Source: Sphingomonadaceae bacterium (lineage in GTDB: Bacteria; Pseudomonadota; Alphaproteobacteria; Sphingomonadales; Sphingomonadaceae). From it: a DNA stretch of 64,000 nucleotides. Positions within the stretch are counted from its first letter, which is position 1, and each line of letters begins with the position of its first letter. Shown one piece after another: positions 55,643-64,000 of this stretch. Location of the stretch: positions 1 to 64,000 of the forward strand of contig JANWWL010000006.1 in assembly GCA_025056155.1 (NCBI GenBank), written 5' to 3'. Below the pieces are notes generated by a model, which worked only from the letters and a program-made list of their open reading frames with translations, was not told where the DNA came from and did no database searches. The position numbers and the translations under genes were made by a program.

Positions 55643-56607
55643 GGTTCGAGGACGGTCGAGCCCGACGTCTGGCGCGCCTCGAGCTCGGCGTGGACGGCCG
55701 CCGCCGCGTCCAGCGGCCGGCGCGCCCCGACCTGGACCTGAAGCTTGGGCCACATCGACAGTACGCGTGCCGTCCCCGCCGCGAACTCCTGCGGCTCGGC
55801 GTAATAGTCGAAGAGCGTGGGACGGGTGGTGAACAACGAGCCCTTGCGCGCCAAGATCCCAAGGTCGACCGGGCCCACGGGGCCCGAGGCGTTGCCGAAG
55901 CTCACGAGCAGCCCCCGACGGCGCAGGGCGTCGAGCGCTGGATGGAAGGTGGTCCGGCCCACGCCGTCGATCACGGCATGGGCCCCGCACCCGTCCGTCA
56001 GGCGCCGCACGTCGGCCGCCCAATCGTCGTAGGCCAAGGCATGGGCGGCCCCGGCGGCCAGCGCCCGCGCGCGCTTCTCGGCCGTGCTGGCCACCGCGAT
56101 CGCCACCGCCCCCACCTCAGCAAGCCATCGGCACAGCAAGAGCCCCATCCCACCGGCCGCCGCCGTCACCACGACCCATTGGCCCGGCTGCGCCCGAACG
56201 CATCGTTCCACCAGGAATTCCGCCGTGCAGGCCTTGAGCCAGCCGGCCGCCGCCTCGGCGAAGTCGATCGGTTCGGGCAGCGGTACCACCCAGCGCTCGG
56301 GCAGGACGCGGGCCTCGGCGTAGCTGCCCGGGGTGTCGCAGAAATAGACCACGCGGTCGCCGGGGGACAGGCGCGTCACCCCGGGGCCCACGGCCTCGAC
56401 GACCCCGGCCGCCTCCACCCCCGGCACGCAGGGCGTGGCCACCGGATAGAGCCCGCGCCGATGGTAGGTGTCGATGAAGTTCACGCCGATCGCCCGATGG
56501 CGGACGCGGACCTCCCCCGGGCCGGGATCGGGCAAGTCGACGTGCACGACTTCCAGCACTTCCGGGCCGCCCGTCGCTTGGAAGCGGATGGCCTTCACCT
56601 GGGTCAT
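55639..56607 (-). CDS. NADPH:quinone oxidoreductase (zinc-free MDR)
   Basis: 322-residue medium-chain reductase of the QorA type. The GroES-like N-terminus contains VRHRAIGVNFIDTYHRRGLYP, then PGVEAAGVV and the Rossmann loop VTAAAGGMGLLLCRWL. Structural zinc cysteines are absent, as expected for quinone reductases. The start at 56607 is chosen because AAGGAGG lies 6 nt before it; the ATG at 56613 directly abuts the ribosome site. It is divergent from the GMC oxidoreductase gene. Confidence 0.93.
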   Translation of the reverse strand: MTQVKAIRFQATGGPEVLEVVHVDLPDPGPGEVRVRHRAIGVNFIDTYHRRGLYPVATPCVPGVEAAGVVEAVGPGVTRLSPGDRVVYFCDTPGSYAEARVLPERWVVPLPEPIDFAEAAAGWLKACTAEFLVERCVRAQPGQWVVVTAAAGGMGLLLCRWLAEVGAVAIAVASTAEKRARALAAGAAHALAYDDWAADVRRLTDGCGAHAVIDGVGRTTFHPALDALRRRGLLVSFGNASGPVGPVDLGILARKGSLFTTRPTLFDYYAEPQEFAAGTARVLSMWPKLQVQVGARRPLDAAAAVHAELEARQTSGSTVLEP

Positions 56608-56662
56608 GGGCATCCTCCTTGCCGTCGCCGCCGGGGGCGCGCCCCTCTGATGGCGGGGAGGG

Positions 56663-56690
56663 TTGTGCCGCCCGCCACGGCCTTTAGGGA
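56663..56690 (+). promoter_or_regulatory. GMC oxidoreductase promoter
   Basis: TTGTGC, 16-bp spacer, TAGGGA; the predicted leader is about 3 nt, nearly leaderless. Confidence 0.35.
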
Positions 56691-56699
56691 AGGGGCGGC

Positions 56700-58334
56700 A
56701 TGCGCGCGGCAGACGATCCCTTCGACGTGGTGATCGCCGGGGCCGGCTCGGCCGGCTGCGTTCTGGCCGCCCGCCTGAGCGAGGATCCCGGCACGCGGGT
56801 GGCCCTGGTCGAAGCGGGTGGCCCTGACCGGTCGGCGATGATCGCCATGCCCGGCGGGCTCGCCCAGATCATCCCCCCCGAAAAGGCGAGCCCGCTCAAC
56901 TGGGGCTATTGGACCGAGCCGCAGCGCCACCTCGACGGCCGGCGGCTCTATTGGCCCCGCGGCCGCGTGCTGGGCGGCTCGTCGGCCATCAACGGGATGG
57001 TCTACATCCGCGGGCATCCCTCGGACTACGACCGCTGGGCCCAGGCCGGCTGCACCGGCTGGAGCTGGGACGACGTCCGCCCCTATTTCCTCAAGTCGGA
57101 GGACTCCGACCGGGGTCCCTCGGAATGGCATGGCGTGGGCGGGCCGCTCAAGGTCACGCGGCGGATGCTCCCGCACGAGCTCAATGCGGCGTTCCTGAAG
57201 GCCGCGACCGAGGCGGGCATCCCCGCAACCGATGATTTCAACGGCCCCCGGATGGAAGGGGCGAGCGCCTACGATTCCACCATCCACGGCGGAGAGCGCT
57301 GGTCGGCGGCGCGCGCCTACCTGACGCCCGAGGTGCGGCGGCGGCCCAATCTCAGCCTCATGACCGACACGCTCGTCGAGCGCGTGACCTTCGCCGGCCG
57401 GACGGCCACGGGCCTCATGCTGCGCACGCCCGCAGGCCCCCGGGCGCTGCGCGCACGGCGGGTGATCCTGTGCGCTGGGGCCGTGGGTTCGCCCCAGCTC
57501 CTCATGCTGTCGGGCGTGGGCCCTGCCGAGCATCTCCAGTCGCTTGGCCTTCCCGTGGTGGCGGACCGGCCGCAGGTGGGCGCCAACCTGCAGGACCATC
57601 TGGACGTCCTGGTCCAGTGGAAATGTGCCCGGCCCATCAGCCTCAACGGCCGGACGGGCCTGCTCGCGCGCCTGGGGGCGGGGATGCGCTGGTTCCTGTT
57701 CCGTTCGGGTCCCGCAAGCTACATGCCGACCACGGCCGGCGCGTTCGTGGCGACCCGACCGGGCCTCGCCGCCCCGGACATCCAGATGCATTTCATGCCC
57801 GTGCTCGGCGCTCCCCACGGGGCGGGCGGCTTGAGCCCTGAGCACGGTTTCCAAGTCCACGTCTGCCAACTGCGGCCCGACAGCCGGGGGACGGTACGCC
57901 TCAAATCCCCGGATCCGGCCGCCCCGCCGGCCATCGACCCCGACTATCTTTCGGCACCCCAGGATCTCGAGATCCTGAAGGCGGGCATCGCGATCGCCCG
58001 CCGCATCGGCCGGCAGCCGGCGCTTCGCCCCTATAACGCGGGCGAGGTCTGGCCGGGCGACGGCGTTGAGGGCGAGGCCCTGGAGGCCGCGATCCGCCGC
58101 TGGGCCGAGACCATCTACCATCCCGTAGGCACCTGCCGCATGGGGTCCGACCCGGAGGCGGTGTGCACGCCCACGCTCGAGGTGAACGGCGTGGAGGGCC
58201 TGATGGTGGTCGACGCCTCGGTCATGCCGTTCCTCGTGTCGGGCAACACCAACGCACCCACGATCATGATCGCGGAAAAGGCGGCCGACCTGCTGCGCGA
58301 ACGCCAGCGCGCTCCGCTCGCCCGCGCGGCCTAG
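56700..58334 (+). CDS. GMC-family FAD oxidoreductase (choline/alcohol dehydrogenase-like)
   Basis: 544-residue flavoenzyme. FAD-binding loop VVIAGAGSAGCVLAARL at residues ~10-26, GMC signature 1 RGRVLGGSSAINGMVYIRG, signature 2 GAVGSPQLLMLSG, active-site His in HPVGTCRMG and Asn in GNTNAPTIMIAEKAAD. It resembles BetA and aliphatic alcohol dehydrogenases (AlkJ); no betaine genes are adjacent, so a broad alcohol dehydrogenase acting on hydrophobic alcohols is more likely. The epoxide hydrolase gene follows after 5 nt. Confidence 0.93.
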   Translation: MRAADDPFDVVIAGAGSAGCVLAARLSEDPGTRVALVEAGGPDRSAMIAMPGGLAQIIPPEKASPLNWGYWTEPQRHLDGRRLYWPRGRVLGGSSAINGMVYIRGHPSDYDRWAQAGCTGWSWDDVRPYFLKSEDSDRGPSEWHGVGGPLKVTRRMLPHELNAAFLKAATEAGIPATDDFNGPRMEGASAYDSTIHGGERWSAARAYLTPEVRRRPNLSLMTDTLVERVTFAGRTATGLMLRTPAGPRALRARRVILCAGAVGSPQLLMLSGVGPAEHLQSLGLPVVADRPQVGANLQDHLDVLVQWKCARPISLNGRTGLLARLGAGMRWFLFRSGPASYMPTTAGAFVATRPGLAAPDIQMHFMPVLGAPHGAGGLSPEHGFQVHVCQLRPDSRGTVRLKSPDPAAPPAIDPDYLSAPQDLEILKAGIAIARRIGRQPALRPYNAGEVWPGDGVEGEALEAAIRRWAETIYHPVGTCRMGSDPEAVCTPTLEVNGVEGLMVVDASVMPFLVSGNTNAPTIMIAEKAADLLRERQRAPLARAA

Positions 58335-58339
58335 GGCGC

Positions 58340-59473
58340 ATGCCGGTCATCACGCCCTTCACCGTTCCCGCCAAGCTCGAGGAAGTGGCGTGGATCCTGC
58401 GCCGGGTCGAGGAATGGCGGCCGTTCCCCGAGCCCCGAGACCATGGCTGGGAGCACGGGGCGAACATGGCCTTCATGGGCCGACTGCGCGAACGATGGCT
58501 GACCGGTTTCGATTGGCCGGGCGTCGTCAGGCATCTCAACCGTCTGCCGCAGGTGCGCGTGGCGCTCGACGGCGCCCCGACGCTCCATGCCATCCACCTG
58601 CGCTCGTCGCGGGCCGACGCCCGGCCGCTCTTGCTGCTGCACGGCTGGCCGGGCAGCGTGCTCGAGTTCGACGCCCTCTACCAACGCCTGGCCGAGCCTG
58701 AGGACCCCACGCATCCTGCCTTCCACGTGGTGGCCCCTTCGCTTCCCGGGTACGCCTGGTCAGACCCGCCGTCCGTGCCCCTGGGCCCTCGGGCGGTTGC
58801 GGGCCTCATGGATCGGTTGATGGCCGCCCTGGGATATCCTCGCTACCTCGTCCAGGGCGGCGACTGGGGCAGCGTGATCGGCGCGTGGCTCGCTCTCGAC
58901 GCCCCGGGGGTCCTGGGGCTTCACCTGAACAGCTTCGGGCTGCGGCCGGCCGACATGACCGCCACGACCGAGGCGGAGGCGCAGTGGCTTGCGTGGGCGC
59001 GATCGGTCCGCGCGACCGAGACGGCCTATCTCGTCCTCCAGGCCACCAAGCCGCAGAGCCTGGCCTTCGCGATGATGGATTCGCCCATGGGGGTGGCGGC
59101 CTGGATCGCCGAGAAATACCACGGCTGGTGCGACCGCGGCGGGCAGGACGCCCCACCCGTCCCGCTCGACACGCTGATCGCGACCGTCATGATCTATCTC
59201 GTCACGCGGTCGTTCGCGACGTCGACCTGGCTCTACCGAGGCATGGCGCTCGAGGGGGGCTTTACCATGCCCGCCGACCGGCGGGTGGAGGTGCCGACCG
59301 CGGTGGCCGCCTTTCCTTACGACCTGCTGGCCTTCCCACCACGACCGATGGTCGAGCGCGGCTACCGGGTCGTCCGTTGGACCGACATGCCGCGCGGGGG
59401 CCATTTCGCCGCCCTCGAAGCCCCCGACCTGCTGCTCGACGACCTCCGCGCGTTCGCGGCCGACCTTGGCTGA
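58340..59473 (+). CDS. epoxide hydrolase (alpha/beta fold)
   Basis: 377-residue epoxide hydrolase with the N-terminal EHN domain (~1-110) typical of microsomal-type enzymes. The oxyanion motif is HGWPGS, the nucleophile is Asp175 in QGGDWGS, and the catalytic His is in PRGGHFAALE. Such enzymes open epoxides to diols. It is in an operon-like run with the GMC oxidoreductase upstream and a DMT transporter downstream. The frame begins earlier in the track, but the ATG at 58340 gives the usual N-terminus. Confidence 0.93.
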   Translation: MPVITPFTVPAKLEEVAWILRRVEEWRPFPEPRDHGWEHGANMAFMGRLRERWLTGFDWPGVVRHLNRLPQVRVALDGAPTLHAIHLRSSRADARPLLLLHGWPGSVLEFDALYQRLAEPEDPTHPAFHVVAPSLPGYAWSDPPSVPLGPRAVAGLMDRLMAALGYPRYLVQGGDWGSVIGAWLALDAPGVLGLHLNSFGLRPADMTATTEAEAQWLAWARSVRATETAYLVLQATKPQSLAFAMMDSPMGVAAWIAEKYHGWCDRGGQDAPPVPLDTLIATVMIYLVTRSFATSTWLYRGMALEGGFTMPADRRVEVPTAVAAFPYDLLAFPPRPMVERGYRVVRWTDMPRGGHFAALEAPDLLLDDLRAFAADLG

Positions 59474-60320
59474 CGCTGGGGCCCGCCCCGAAGGAGGGGC
59501 CCTTCTGGCCCTCATCTTGGGTTCGTCGCTTCTGGCCTTCGGCCCCATGCTCGTTCGGCTGGCCGACGTCGCTCCGATCGCCTCGGCCTTCTGGCGCATG
59601 GCCCTGGCCGCCCCTGTCGTCCTCGTCGTGGCAGAGGCGAAAGCCCCGGGCGCGCTGCGACGGGCGCCGAAAGGCCCCGCGGCCCTGGCGGGGGCCTGCT
59701 TCGCGCTCGACCTTGCGGCCTGGCACCTGGGCATCGTGCGCACCACGACGGCCAACGCCACCCTGTTCGCGAACACCACGGCGTTCCTGCTGGCCGCCTG
59801 GGGCCTCGTGGTCGTGGGCGAACGGTTCGACCGCCATCGCCACGGGCCCCTGCTGCTGGCCGGCGCCGGGGCCGCATTGCTGCTCTGGCGTTCGGCCGAA
59901 CTGTCGAACCGGCATCTCGCGGGCGACCTGCTGAGCCTGCTGGCCGCGGCCTTCTACACGGGCTACATGCTCGCCATCGTGCGTCTGCGGGCGACCACGC
60001 CCACCCTGCCCGCCCTGGCGCTCGCCACCCTGTTCGCCGCCCTGTTCCTGGGGCCGCTGGCGTGGGCCGAAGGTGGCCCCGTCTGGCCCCGCGCGTGGGG
60101 GCCGGTGGTGGCCCTTGCGGCCTCGAGTCAGCTTTTGGGTCAGGGCCTCGTCGTGTTCGCCTCGGGTCGGCTTGCGCCCTCGCTGCTCGCCCTGGGGTTG
60201 CTCGTTCAGCCCCTCGTCTCGGCCGCGGCCGGCTTCCTCGTGTTCGATGAACGACCCGGATGGCCCGAACTCGTGGGCGCAGGCCTCATCTTGGCGGCCT
60301 TCCTGTGGGTGCGGCTTTGA
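59466..60320 (+). CDS. EamA/DMT-superfamily transporter
   Basis: 284-residue membrane protein with about ten hydrophobic segments in two EamA repeats (PMLVRLADVAPIASAFWRMALAAPVVL; ASSQLLGQGLVVFASGRLAPSLLALGLLVQPLVSAAAGFLVFDE). RhaT/YdcZ-like drug/metabolite exporters have this form; the substrate is unknown. The start is uncertain: the TTG at 59466 overlaps the epoxide hydrolase by 8 nt and no ATG or GTG gives a full first helix. Confidence 0.88.
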   Translation: MADAGARPEGGALLALILGSSLLAFGPMLVRLADVAPIASAFWRMALAAPVVLVVAEAKAPGALRRAPKGPAALAGACFALDLAAWHLGIVRTTTANATLFANTTAFLLAAWGLVVVGERFDRHRHGPLLLAGAGAALLLWRSAELSNRHLAGDLLSLLAAAFYTGYMLAIVRLRATTPTLPALALATLFAALFLGPLAWAEGGPVWPRAWGPVVALAASSQLLGQGLVVFASGRLAPSLLALGLLVQPLVSAAAGFLVFDERPGWPELVGAGLILAAFLWVRL

Positions 60321-60351
60321 GCCCAAGGGCCGGCCGAGCGTTCGCCGATTG

Positions 60352-61206
60352 CTACCAAAGCTCCGCGTCGACGGCCGAGATGTTGATGTAGAGGAAATCC
60401 CGGGGCACCCCCTGGCTCGTGATGGCCGTCACCCCATGATAGCTGGTGTTGCAGCAGGGGAAGAAGACCCCGCGGTTCTCCTTGGGCTTCAGCGTCGCCA
60501 CCACCTCGACCTCGTCGGGCCGGGGATGCCGTGGCGACCGTTCGACGGGCTGGGGCGCCTTCGCGCGGAAGATGAGAAGCTCACCCCCTTCAAGGCCCGT
60601 CGCCTCGGCGTCCGAGAAATAGACGATGAGCGAGCACAGCCGGTTGCCACGGTCGCAGTGCGGCGGCTTGGCGTAGCCCGAAACCGAGCGGGTGATGTCG
60701 AGCCGGGTGAAGAGCTCGACCGGCCCGCGGTGCCTCCGGGGGCCGGCCCATCGTCGGGCCGCCTCGAACACGCGCTCGCCGAGGCTCTTGTGTTCCTTCA
60801 GCACCTCCCGCGGCTCGATGACGTCGCGCCGGTAATGGGCCGGATCGATCGTGGCCTTGAGCCCGATCGTCTCGCGGTCGGGCCCGAAGACCTCGAGGTA
60901 GGTGGCGACGAAGGCGGGTGAGTTGATGAACCCGTCGAACTCCGCCCAGGCGGAAGACCGCGCGATCAGGGCTTCGTAGGCGGGATCGCCCCGGTAGATG
61001 TCGAAGCCCGTCGCCTTGCCCGCGCGGCTGCCCACCCCGCCCGTCTCGGCGGCGGTGCGCTCGAAGTCGTGGGCGTCGGGCCAGTCGGACTTCAGGCGGC
61101 GAAACAGGTCGTCGGGCAACAGCGCGTCGGTCACGACGTGCGGGAACGGCTCGGCCACCACGTCCTCGCGCGAGATCCGCAGCAGCCGTTCGCTCACCTG
61201 AAGCAT
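60352..61206 (-). CDS. 2OG-Fe(II) oxygenase-like protein
   Basis: 284-residue double-stranded beta-helix protein. The iron facial triad is predicted as His183 and Asp185 (PHCDRGNRL) and His257 (SYHGVTA), with Arg in PRDF binding 2-oxoglutarate. The surrounding SLIVYFSDAEATGLEGGELLIFR is typical of prolyl-4-hydroxylase-like (PhyH/2OG-FeII_Oxy_3) domains. The substrate is unknown; such genes often act in modification of sugars or small molecules. The leader carries a TAGGAA element, a GAAGC-CCC-GCTTC hairpin and AAGGAACGAGGG. Confidence 0.85.
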   Translation of the reverse strand: MLQVSERLLRISREDVVAEPFPHVVTDALLPDDLFRRLKSDWPDAHDFERTAAETGGVGSRAGKATGFDIYRGDPAYEALIARSSAWAEFDGFINSPAFVATYLEVFGPDRETIGLKATIDPAHYRRDVIEPREVLKEHKSLGERVFEAARRWAGPRRHRGPVELFTRLDITRSVSGYAKPPHCDRGNRLCSLIVYFSDAEATGLEGGELLIFRAKAPQPVERSPRHPRPDEVEVVATLKPKENRGVFFPCCNTSYHGVTAITSQGVPRDFLYINISAVDAELW

Positions 61207-61302
61207 CGCCCTCGTTCCTTCTCGCCCGCCCTCCGCTCTTCCTAGCATGAAGCCCCGCTTCGCGCCATTGCGCGCGCGCCGGCCGCCCGGCAGAGGGCGG
61301 TG

Positions 61303-63450
61303 GTGCCCTGCCCTTGGGAGCCTGACCGCCGCGCCTTCCTGTTCGCCGCGGGCCTCTGGCCGCTCTGTCCTGCCCCGGGATCCGCCATGAACGCACCCCT
61401 CGCCCCTCCGATCGCGCGTCGCGGGCCCGACGTCACCCGGCGCTTCGGCCTGGCGGTGCCCGATCCGTATCGCTGGCTGCGCGATCCGGCCTATCCACAG
61501 GTCAAGGATCCCGAGATCCTGGCCTATCTCGAAGCCGAGAACAGCTGGTTCCGGCACGTGATGGCGCCGGTCGCCCCGCTCGAGGAAGCGCTGTTCGCCG
61601 AGCTCAAGGGCCGCGTTCCGGACGAGGACGAGAGCGTACCCTACGCGGACGGGGACTTCCTCTATTGGTGGACGTTCGAGCCCGGCGCTCAGTATCGCCA
61701 GTGGTGGCGCCGCCGGAGAGCCGGCGGCCCGCCTGAGCTCATGCTCTCGGAGCCCGCGCTGGCCGAGGGACGGGCCTATTTTCGCCTGGGCGCGCTCGCC
61801 GTCTCGCCCGACGGCCGCTGGCTCGCCTGGAGCTTCGATGCCACGGGCGAGGAACGCTTCGAGCTCAGGATCCGCGATCTCGCAAGCGGCCGGGACATCG
61901 TGACCGTGGCCGAGGACTCGGTCGGCGGGGTCGCCTGGAGCGCCGATTCGCAAGATCTCGCCTGGGCGCAGGCCTCGCACGAGTGGCGGCCGGACCGTGT
62001 TCGCCTGCACCGGCTGGGGAGCGCGCCAGGGTCGGATCCCGTCCTCTACCGCGAGGAGGCCGACTTCTGGGTGAGCGTGGCGACGAGCCAGGACCGGCGC
62101 TGGCTCCTCATCACCGCATCGCAGCCCGCAACGTCGGAGGTGCGCCTCGTCCCGGCCGACGCGCCGTTCGCCACCCCCCGGCTCGTCCGCCCGCGGCAGA
62201 CGGGCGTGCGCTACCAGGTGGACTCCGGTGGCGGCCGGCTCGTGGTGCTGGCCAACGACACCCATCCCAACTTCCGGCTCGCCCTGGCCTCGCCCGAGGC
62301 CCCCGACCGCTGGGAAACACTGCTCCAAGGCTCGGACCGGCTCTACCTGACCGGGGTCACGCCCTTCGCGTCCTATCTGGCGGTCGAGGAAAAGGCCGAC
62401 GGCCTGGAGCGGATCCGCCTGATGTTTCCGAACGGGCGATCGCACTTCCCCCGCTTGCCCGAGGAGGTCGGCAGCGTGGCGCTGGGGACCAACGCCGAGC
62501 CCGACGCCGCTCAATTGCGCCTCGTCTATTCCTCGATGGTCTCGCCCGAGACGGTCTTCGACTACGACGTCGCGACCGACCGGCTGGTGACGCGCAAGGT
62601 CCAGCGCATCCCCTCGGGCTACGACCCCGGGCTCTATGTCACCGAGCGGCTGATGGCCCCCGCCCGCGACGGGGTGCAGGTGCCGGTGACCCTTCTCATG
62701 CGTCGCGACCACCTCAGGGACGGCAGCCGGCCGCTCCACGTGTATGGCTATGCGGCCTACGGCTACGGTCTGCCGCCGAGCTTCTCGTCGACCCGGCTGT
62801 CGCTCGTCGACCGAGGCTTCGCCTACGCCCTGATCCACGCCCGGGGTGGCGACGACCTGGGCTACACCTGGTATCTGGACGGCAAGCTCGAACGGAAGAT
62901 CAACAGCTTCCACGACTTCATCGATGCCACCCGCTTCCTGCACGGTGCGGGCTTCGGCCGGCCCGAGGTCACCTCGGCTTCGGGCGGATCGGCGGGCGGC
63001 TGGCTCATGGGGCTGGTGGCCACCTGGGCACCCCAGCTCTACCGGGCGGTCGTGGCCCACGTGCCGTTCGTCGACGTGCTCAACACCATGCTGGACGAGA
63101 CCCTGCCGCTCACCCCCGGGGAATGGCCGGAATGGGGCGATCCCCGCACGGATGAGGCCGCCTTCCGGCGGCTGCTGGAACTTTCCCCGTACGACCAGGT
63201 GCGCCGGCAGGACTATCCGGCCCTCCTGGTCACGGCCGGAATCGCCGACCCGCGCGTCACCTACTGGGAACCGGCCAAGTGGGTGGCGCGCCTCAGGGCC
63301 GAATCGGGTTCGCGCAACCCCATCCTCCTCAAGACGAACATGGAAGCCGGGCATGGCGGACGGTCGGGCCGCTACGAGCGGCTGCGCGAGGTGGCCGAGG
63401 AATACGCCTTCATCCTGAGCGTGTTCGACGGTCGGCTGGGCCGGCCTTGA
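61303..63450 (+). CDS. S9A prolyl oligopeptidase/oligopeptidase B family, probable Tat substrate
   Basis: 715-residue serine peptidase: an N-terminal beta-propeller (~80-430) and a C-terminal alpha/beta hydrolase with Ser in SGGSAGGWLMG, Asp in TAGIADPRVTYWEP and His in EAGHGG. VPDPYRWLRD opens the family region; oligopeptidase B-like proteins cut after basic residues in short peptides. The start is moved upstream of the ATG at 61387: the frame encodes PDRRAFLFAAGLWPL...PGSA, a twin-arginine-type signal, and CAGAGGG lies 5 nt before the GTG at 61303. If so, the enzyme is periplasmic. Confidence 0.9.
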   Translation: MPCPWEPDRRAFLFAAGLWPLCPAPGSAMNAPLAPPIARRGPDVTRRFGLAVPDPYRWLRDPAYPQVKDPEILAYLEAENSWFRHVMAPVAPLEEALFAELKGRVPDEDESVPYADGDFLYWWTFEPGAQYRQWWRRRRAGGPPELMLSEPALAEGRAYFRLGALAVSPDGRWLAWSFDATGEERFELRIRDLASGRDIVTVAEDSVGGVAWSADSQDLAWAQASHEWRPDRVRLHRLGSAPGSDPVLYREEADFWVSVATSQDRRWLLITASQPATSEVRLVPADAPFATPRLVRPRQTGVRYQVDSGGGRLVVLANDTHPNFRLALASPEAPDRWETLLQGSDRLYLTGVTPFASYLAVEEKADGLERIRLMFPNGRSHFPRLPEEVGSVALGTNAEPDAAQLRLVYSSMVSPETVFDYDVATDRLVTRKVQRIPSGYDPGLYVTERLMAPARDGVQVPVTLLMRRDHLRDGSRPLHVYGYAAYGYGLPPSFSSTRLSLVDRGFAYALIHARGGDDLGYTWYLDGKLERKINSFHDFIDATRFLHGAGFGRPEVTSASGGSAGGWLMGLVATWAPQLYRAVVAHVPFVDVLNTMLDETLPLTPGEWPEWGDPRTDEAAFRRLLELSPYDQVRRQDYPALLVTAGIADPRVTYWEPAKWVARLRAESGSRNPILLKTNMEAGHGGRSGRYERLREVAEEYAFILSVFDGRLGRP

Positions 63451-63461
63451 CGTCCCGGCGG

Positions 63462-63497
63462 GCGCGCGGGGCGGCACGTGCGCGCGGGGCGGCACGT
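63462..63497. repeat. 18-bp perfect tandem duplication
   Basis: Two adjacent identical copies of GCGCGCGGGGCGGCACGT, followed by a partial third-like GGTGCGCGCAGGGC. Located just after the S9 peptidase stop. Confidence 0.9.
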
Positions 63498-63688
63498 GGA
63501 GGTGCGCGCAGGGCCCGGAAGCACCCCTTCTTCGGCTCGAGGCGGGCGACGACGGCCATCGAGCTCGCCCCGCAATCCCGCCAGCCGGCGGAAAAAGCCC
63601 GGTTGCTGGCGGTAAAGGCGCCGGAGACGAAGGACGAGGCCGAGTTTCAAGGTCTGTTGGCCGAGGCCAACGTCCAGCTCGAACTCGC

Positions 63689-64000
63689 GTGACCGGGACG
63701 GCGCGGGACGACGTCGGCTGCCCCGGCGGCCCGGGGTTCGCGCCGTCGCCCGTCCTCGCCCAAGCGCAACACCTCGCCCGCACCCGCAAGAAGGTGCGGA
63801 CGCGCACCGAAGAGACCGCCCGACACGCCGACCGACGGTGGATCGCCTGCGCGATCCTTGATCCCTTTGCCGTCCCCTTCCTGACCCTCATGCCCCTTGC
63901 CTTCCTCCTCGTGCTCGTGGAGCCCGAGGGGGGGGAAGGAGCTGTCCCAGCGCGCCATCGTTGCTCGGGTGCGGTGGCCCTTCTGACCCTCGTCGTGGGG
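63689..64000 (+). CDS. possible partial CDS running off the window
   Basis: An open frame from GTG 63689 to the window end encodes a basic N-terminal region and then a hydrophobic stretch FAVPFLTLMPLAFLLVLVEP that could be a membrane helix. It overlaps the preceding open frame as GTGA, the form of coupled genes. It is missing from the ORF track because it has no stop inside the window. No homology is recognised and open frames are common at this GC, so this is tentative. Confidence 0.2.
   Translation, partial: MTGTARDDVGCPGGPGFAPSPVLAQAQHLARTRKKVRTRTEETARHADRRWIACAILDPFAVPFLTLMPLAFLLVLVEPEGGEGAVPARHRCSGAVALLTLVVG

Larger units (their letters stand above)
63451..64000. other. 550-nt terminal stretch, no confident gene
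   Basis: Contains an 18-bp tandem duplication and two weak coding possibilities. The frame ending at 63692 has a plausible helical C-terminus (EKARLLAVKAPETKDEAEFQ...) but no in-frame ATG or GTG after the S9 gene, so I do not call it. Confidence 0.5.

Noticed and set aside
58331-58340. CTAGGGCGCATG as another leaderless promoter for the epoxide hydrolase
   Set aside because: The TAG is the stop codon of the GMC gene and the spacing would place the start point inside the coding sequence; the gene is better explained as part of the operon.
63279-63692. Small CDS ending at 63692 with a plausible helical C-terminus
   Set aside because: The only in-frame ATG/GTG starts lie inside the S9 peptidase gene; after its stop only a TTG remains.

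Overview
The window is a very GC-rich chromosomal segment, by eye well above 65% GC, packed with genes. About 53 protein genes and three tRNAs fill it, many overlapping by 1 to 16 nt. Gene content points to an alphaproteobacterium, probably Rhodospirillales in the broad sense: glnB-glnA, lptB-rpoN, serS-surE-nlpD, aroK-aroB, cmk-rpsA-ihfB and an aerobic CobT-type cobaltochelatase subunit. I see no prophage, transposon, CRISPR array or obvious genomic island. No CDS shows a clear frameshift. The first ~80 bases are almost pure G/C and may be a contig edge.

Layout. 0.1-2.1 kb: glnB and glnA behind a near-perfect sigma-54 promoter and an NtrC-like palindrome. 2.3-6 kb: a beta-helix protein, then lptB and rpoN, so the sigma factor needed for glnBA is encoded a few kb away. 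6-11 kb: a HAD hydrolase, a dicarboxylate symporter, a cytochrome P450 and comM. 11-18.5 kb: tRNA-Thr, a coupled run folE-rimO-ogt-(spermidine synthase-like), then argC and a gamma-carbonic anhydrase, tRNA-Pro and a lone ccmA. 18.4-23 kb (minus): nlpD-like, surE, serS, aroB, aroK. 23-27 kb: an unrecognised exported protein and a TonB-receptor-like outer-membrane protein. 27-34 kb: an SDR, mutS, maeB and a Tat-exported HisC-like aminotransferase. 34-37 kb: a GbsR/MarR regulator coupled to cydAB. 37-45 kb: a penicillin acylase homologue, cobT, xerC, an fsa-type transaldolase and priA. 45-50 kb: thpR and tesA, with ybbA-ybbP reading away. 50-54 kb: a YccA/BI-1 protein, glutathione peroxidase, cmk, rpsA, ihfB and tRNA-Leu. 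54-64 kb: an SDR, a TerC protein, quinone oxidoreductase, GMC oxidoreductase, epoxide hydrolase, an EamA transporter, a 2OG-Fe(II) oxygenase and an S9 peptidase with a probable Tat signal.

How it works together. Most genes are housekeeping: nitrogen sensing and assimilation, LPS export, translation, DNA repair and replication restart, shikimate, arginine and folate synthesis, and a high-affinity terminal oxidase. The 54-61 kb stretch and the P450 look like accessory oxidative metabolism.

The most interesting signal is in the start regions rather than in any one gene. Several genes (mutS, priA, cobT, the 23-kb exported protein, aroK, the acylase) have a -10-like TANNNN element whose predicted start point falls on, or one base from, the start codon, with a TTG-type hexamer 16-18 bp further upstream. 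This suggests common leaderless mRNAs and, at two divergent pairs, a shared palindromic -10. A second recurring pattern is three convergent gene pairs whose stop codons share one CTAG tetranucleotide. I did not find a convincing new multi-gene system.
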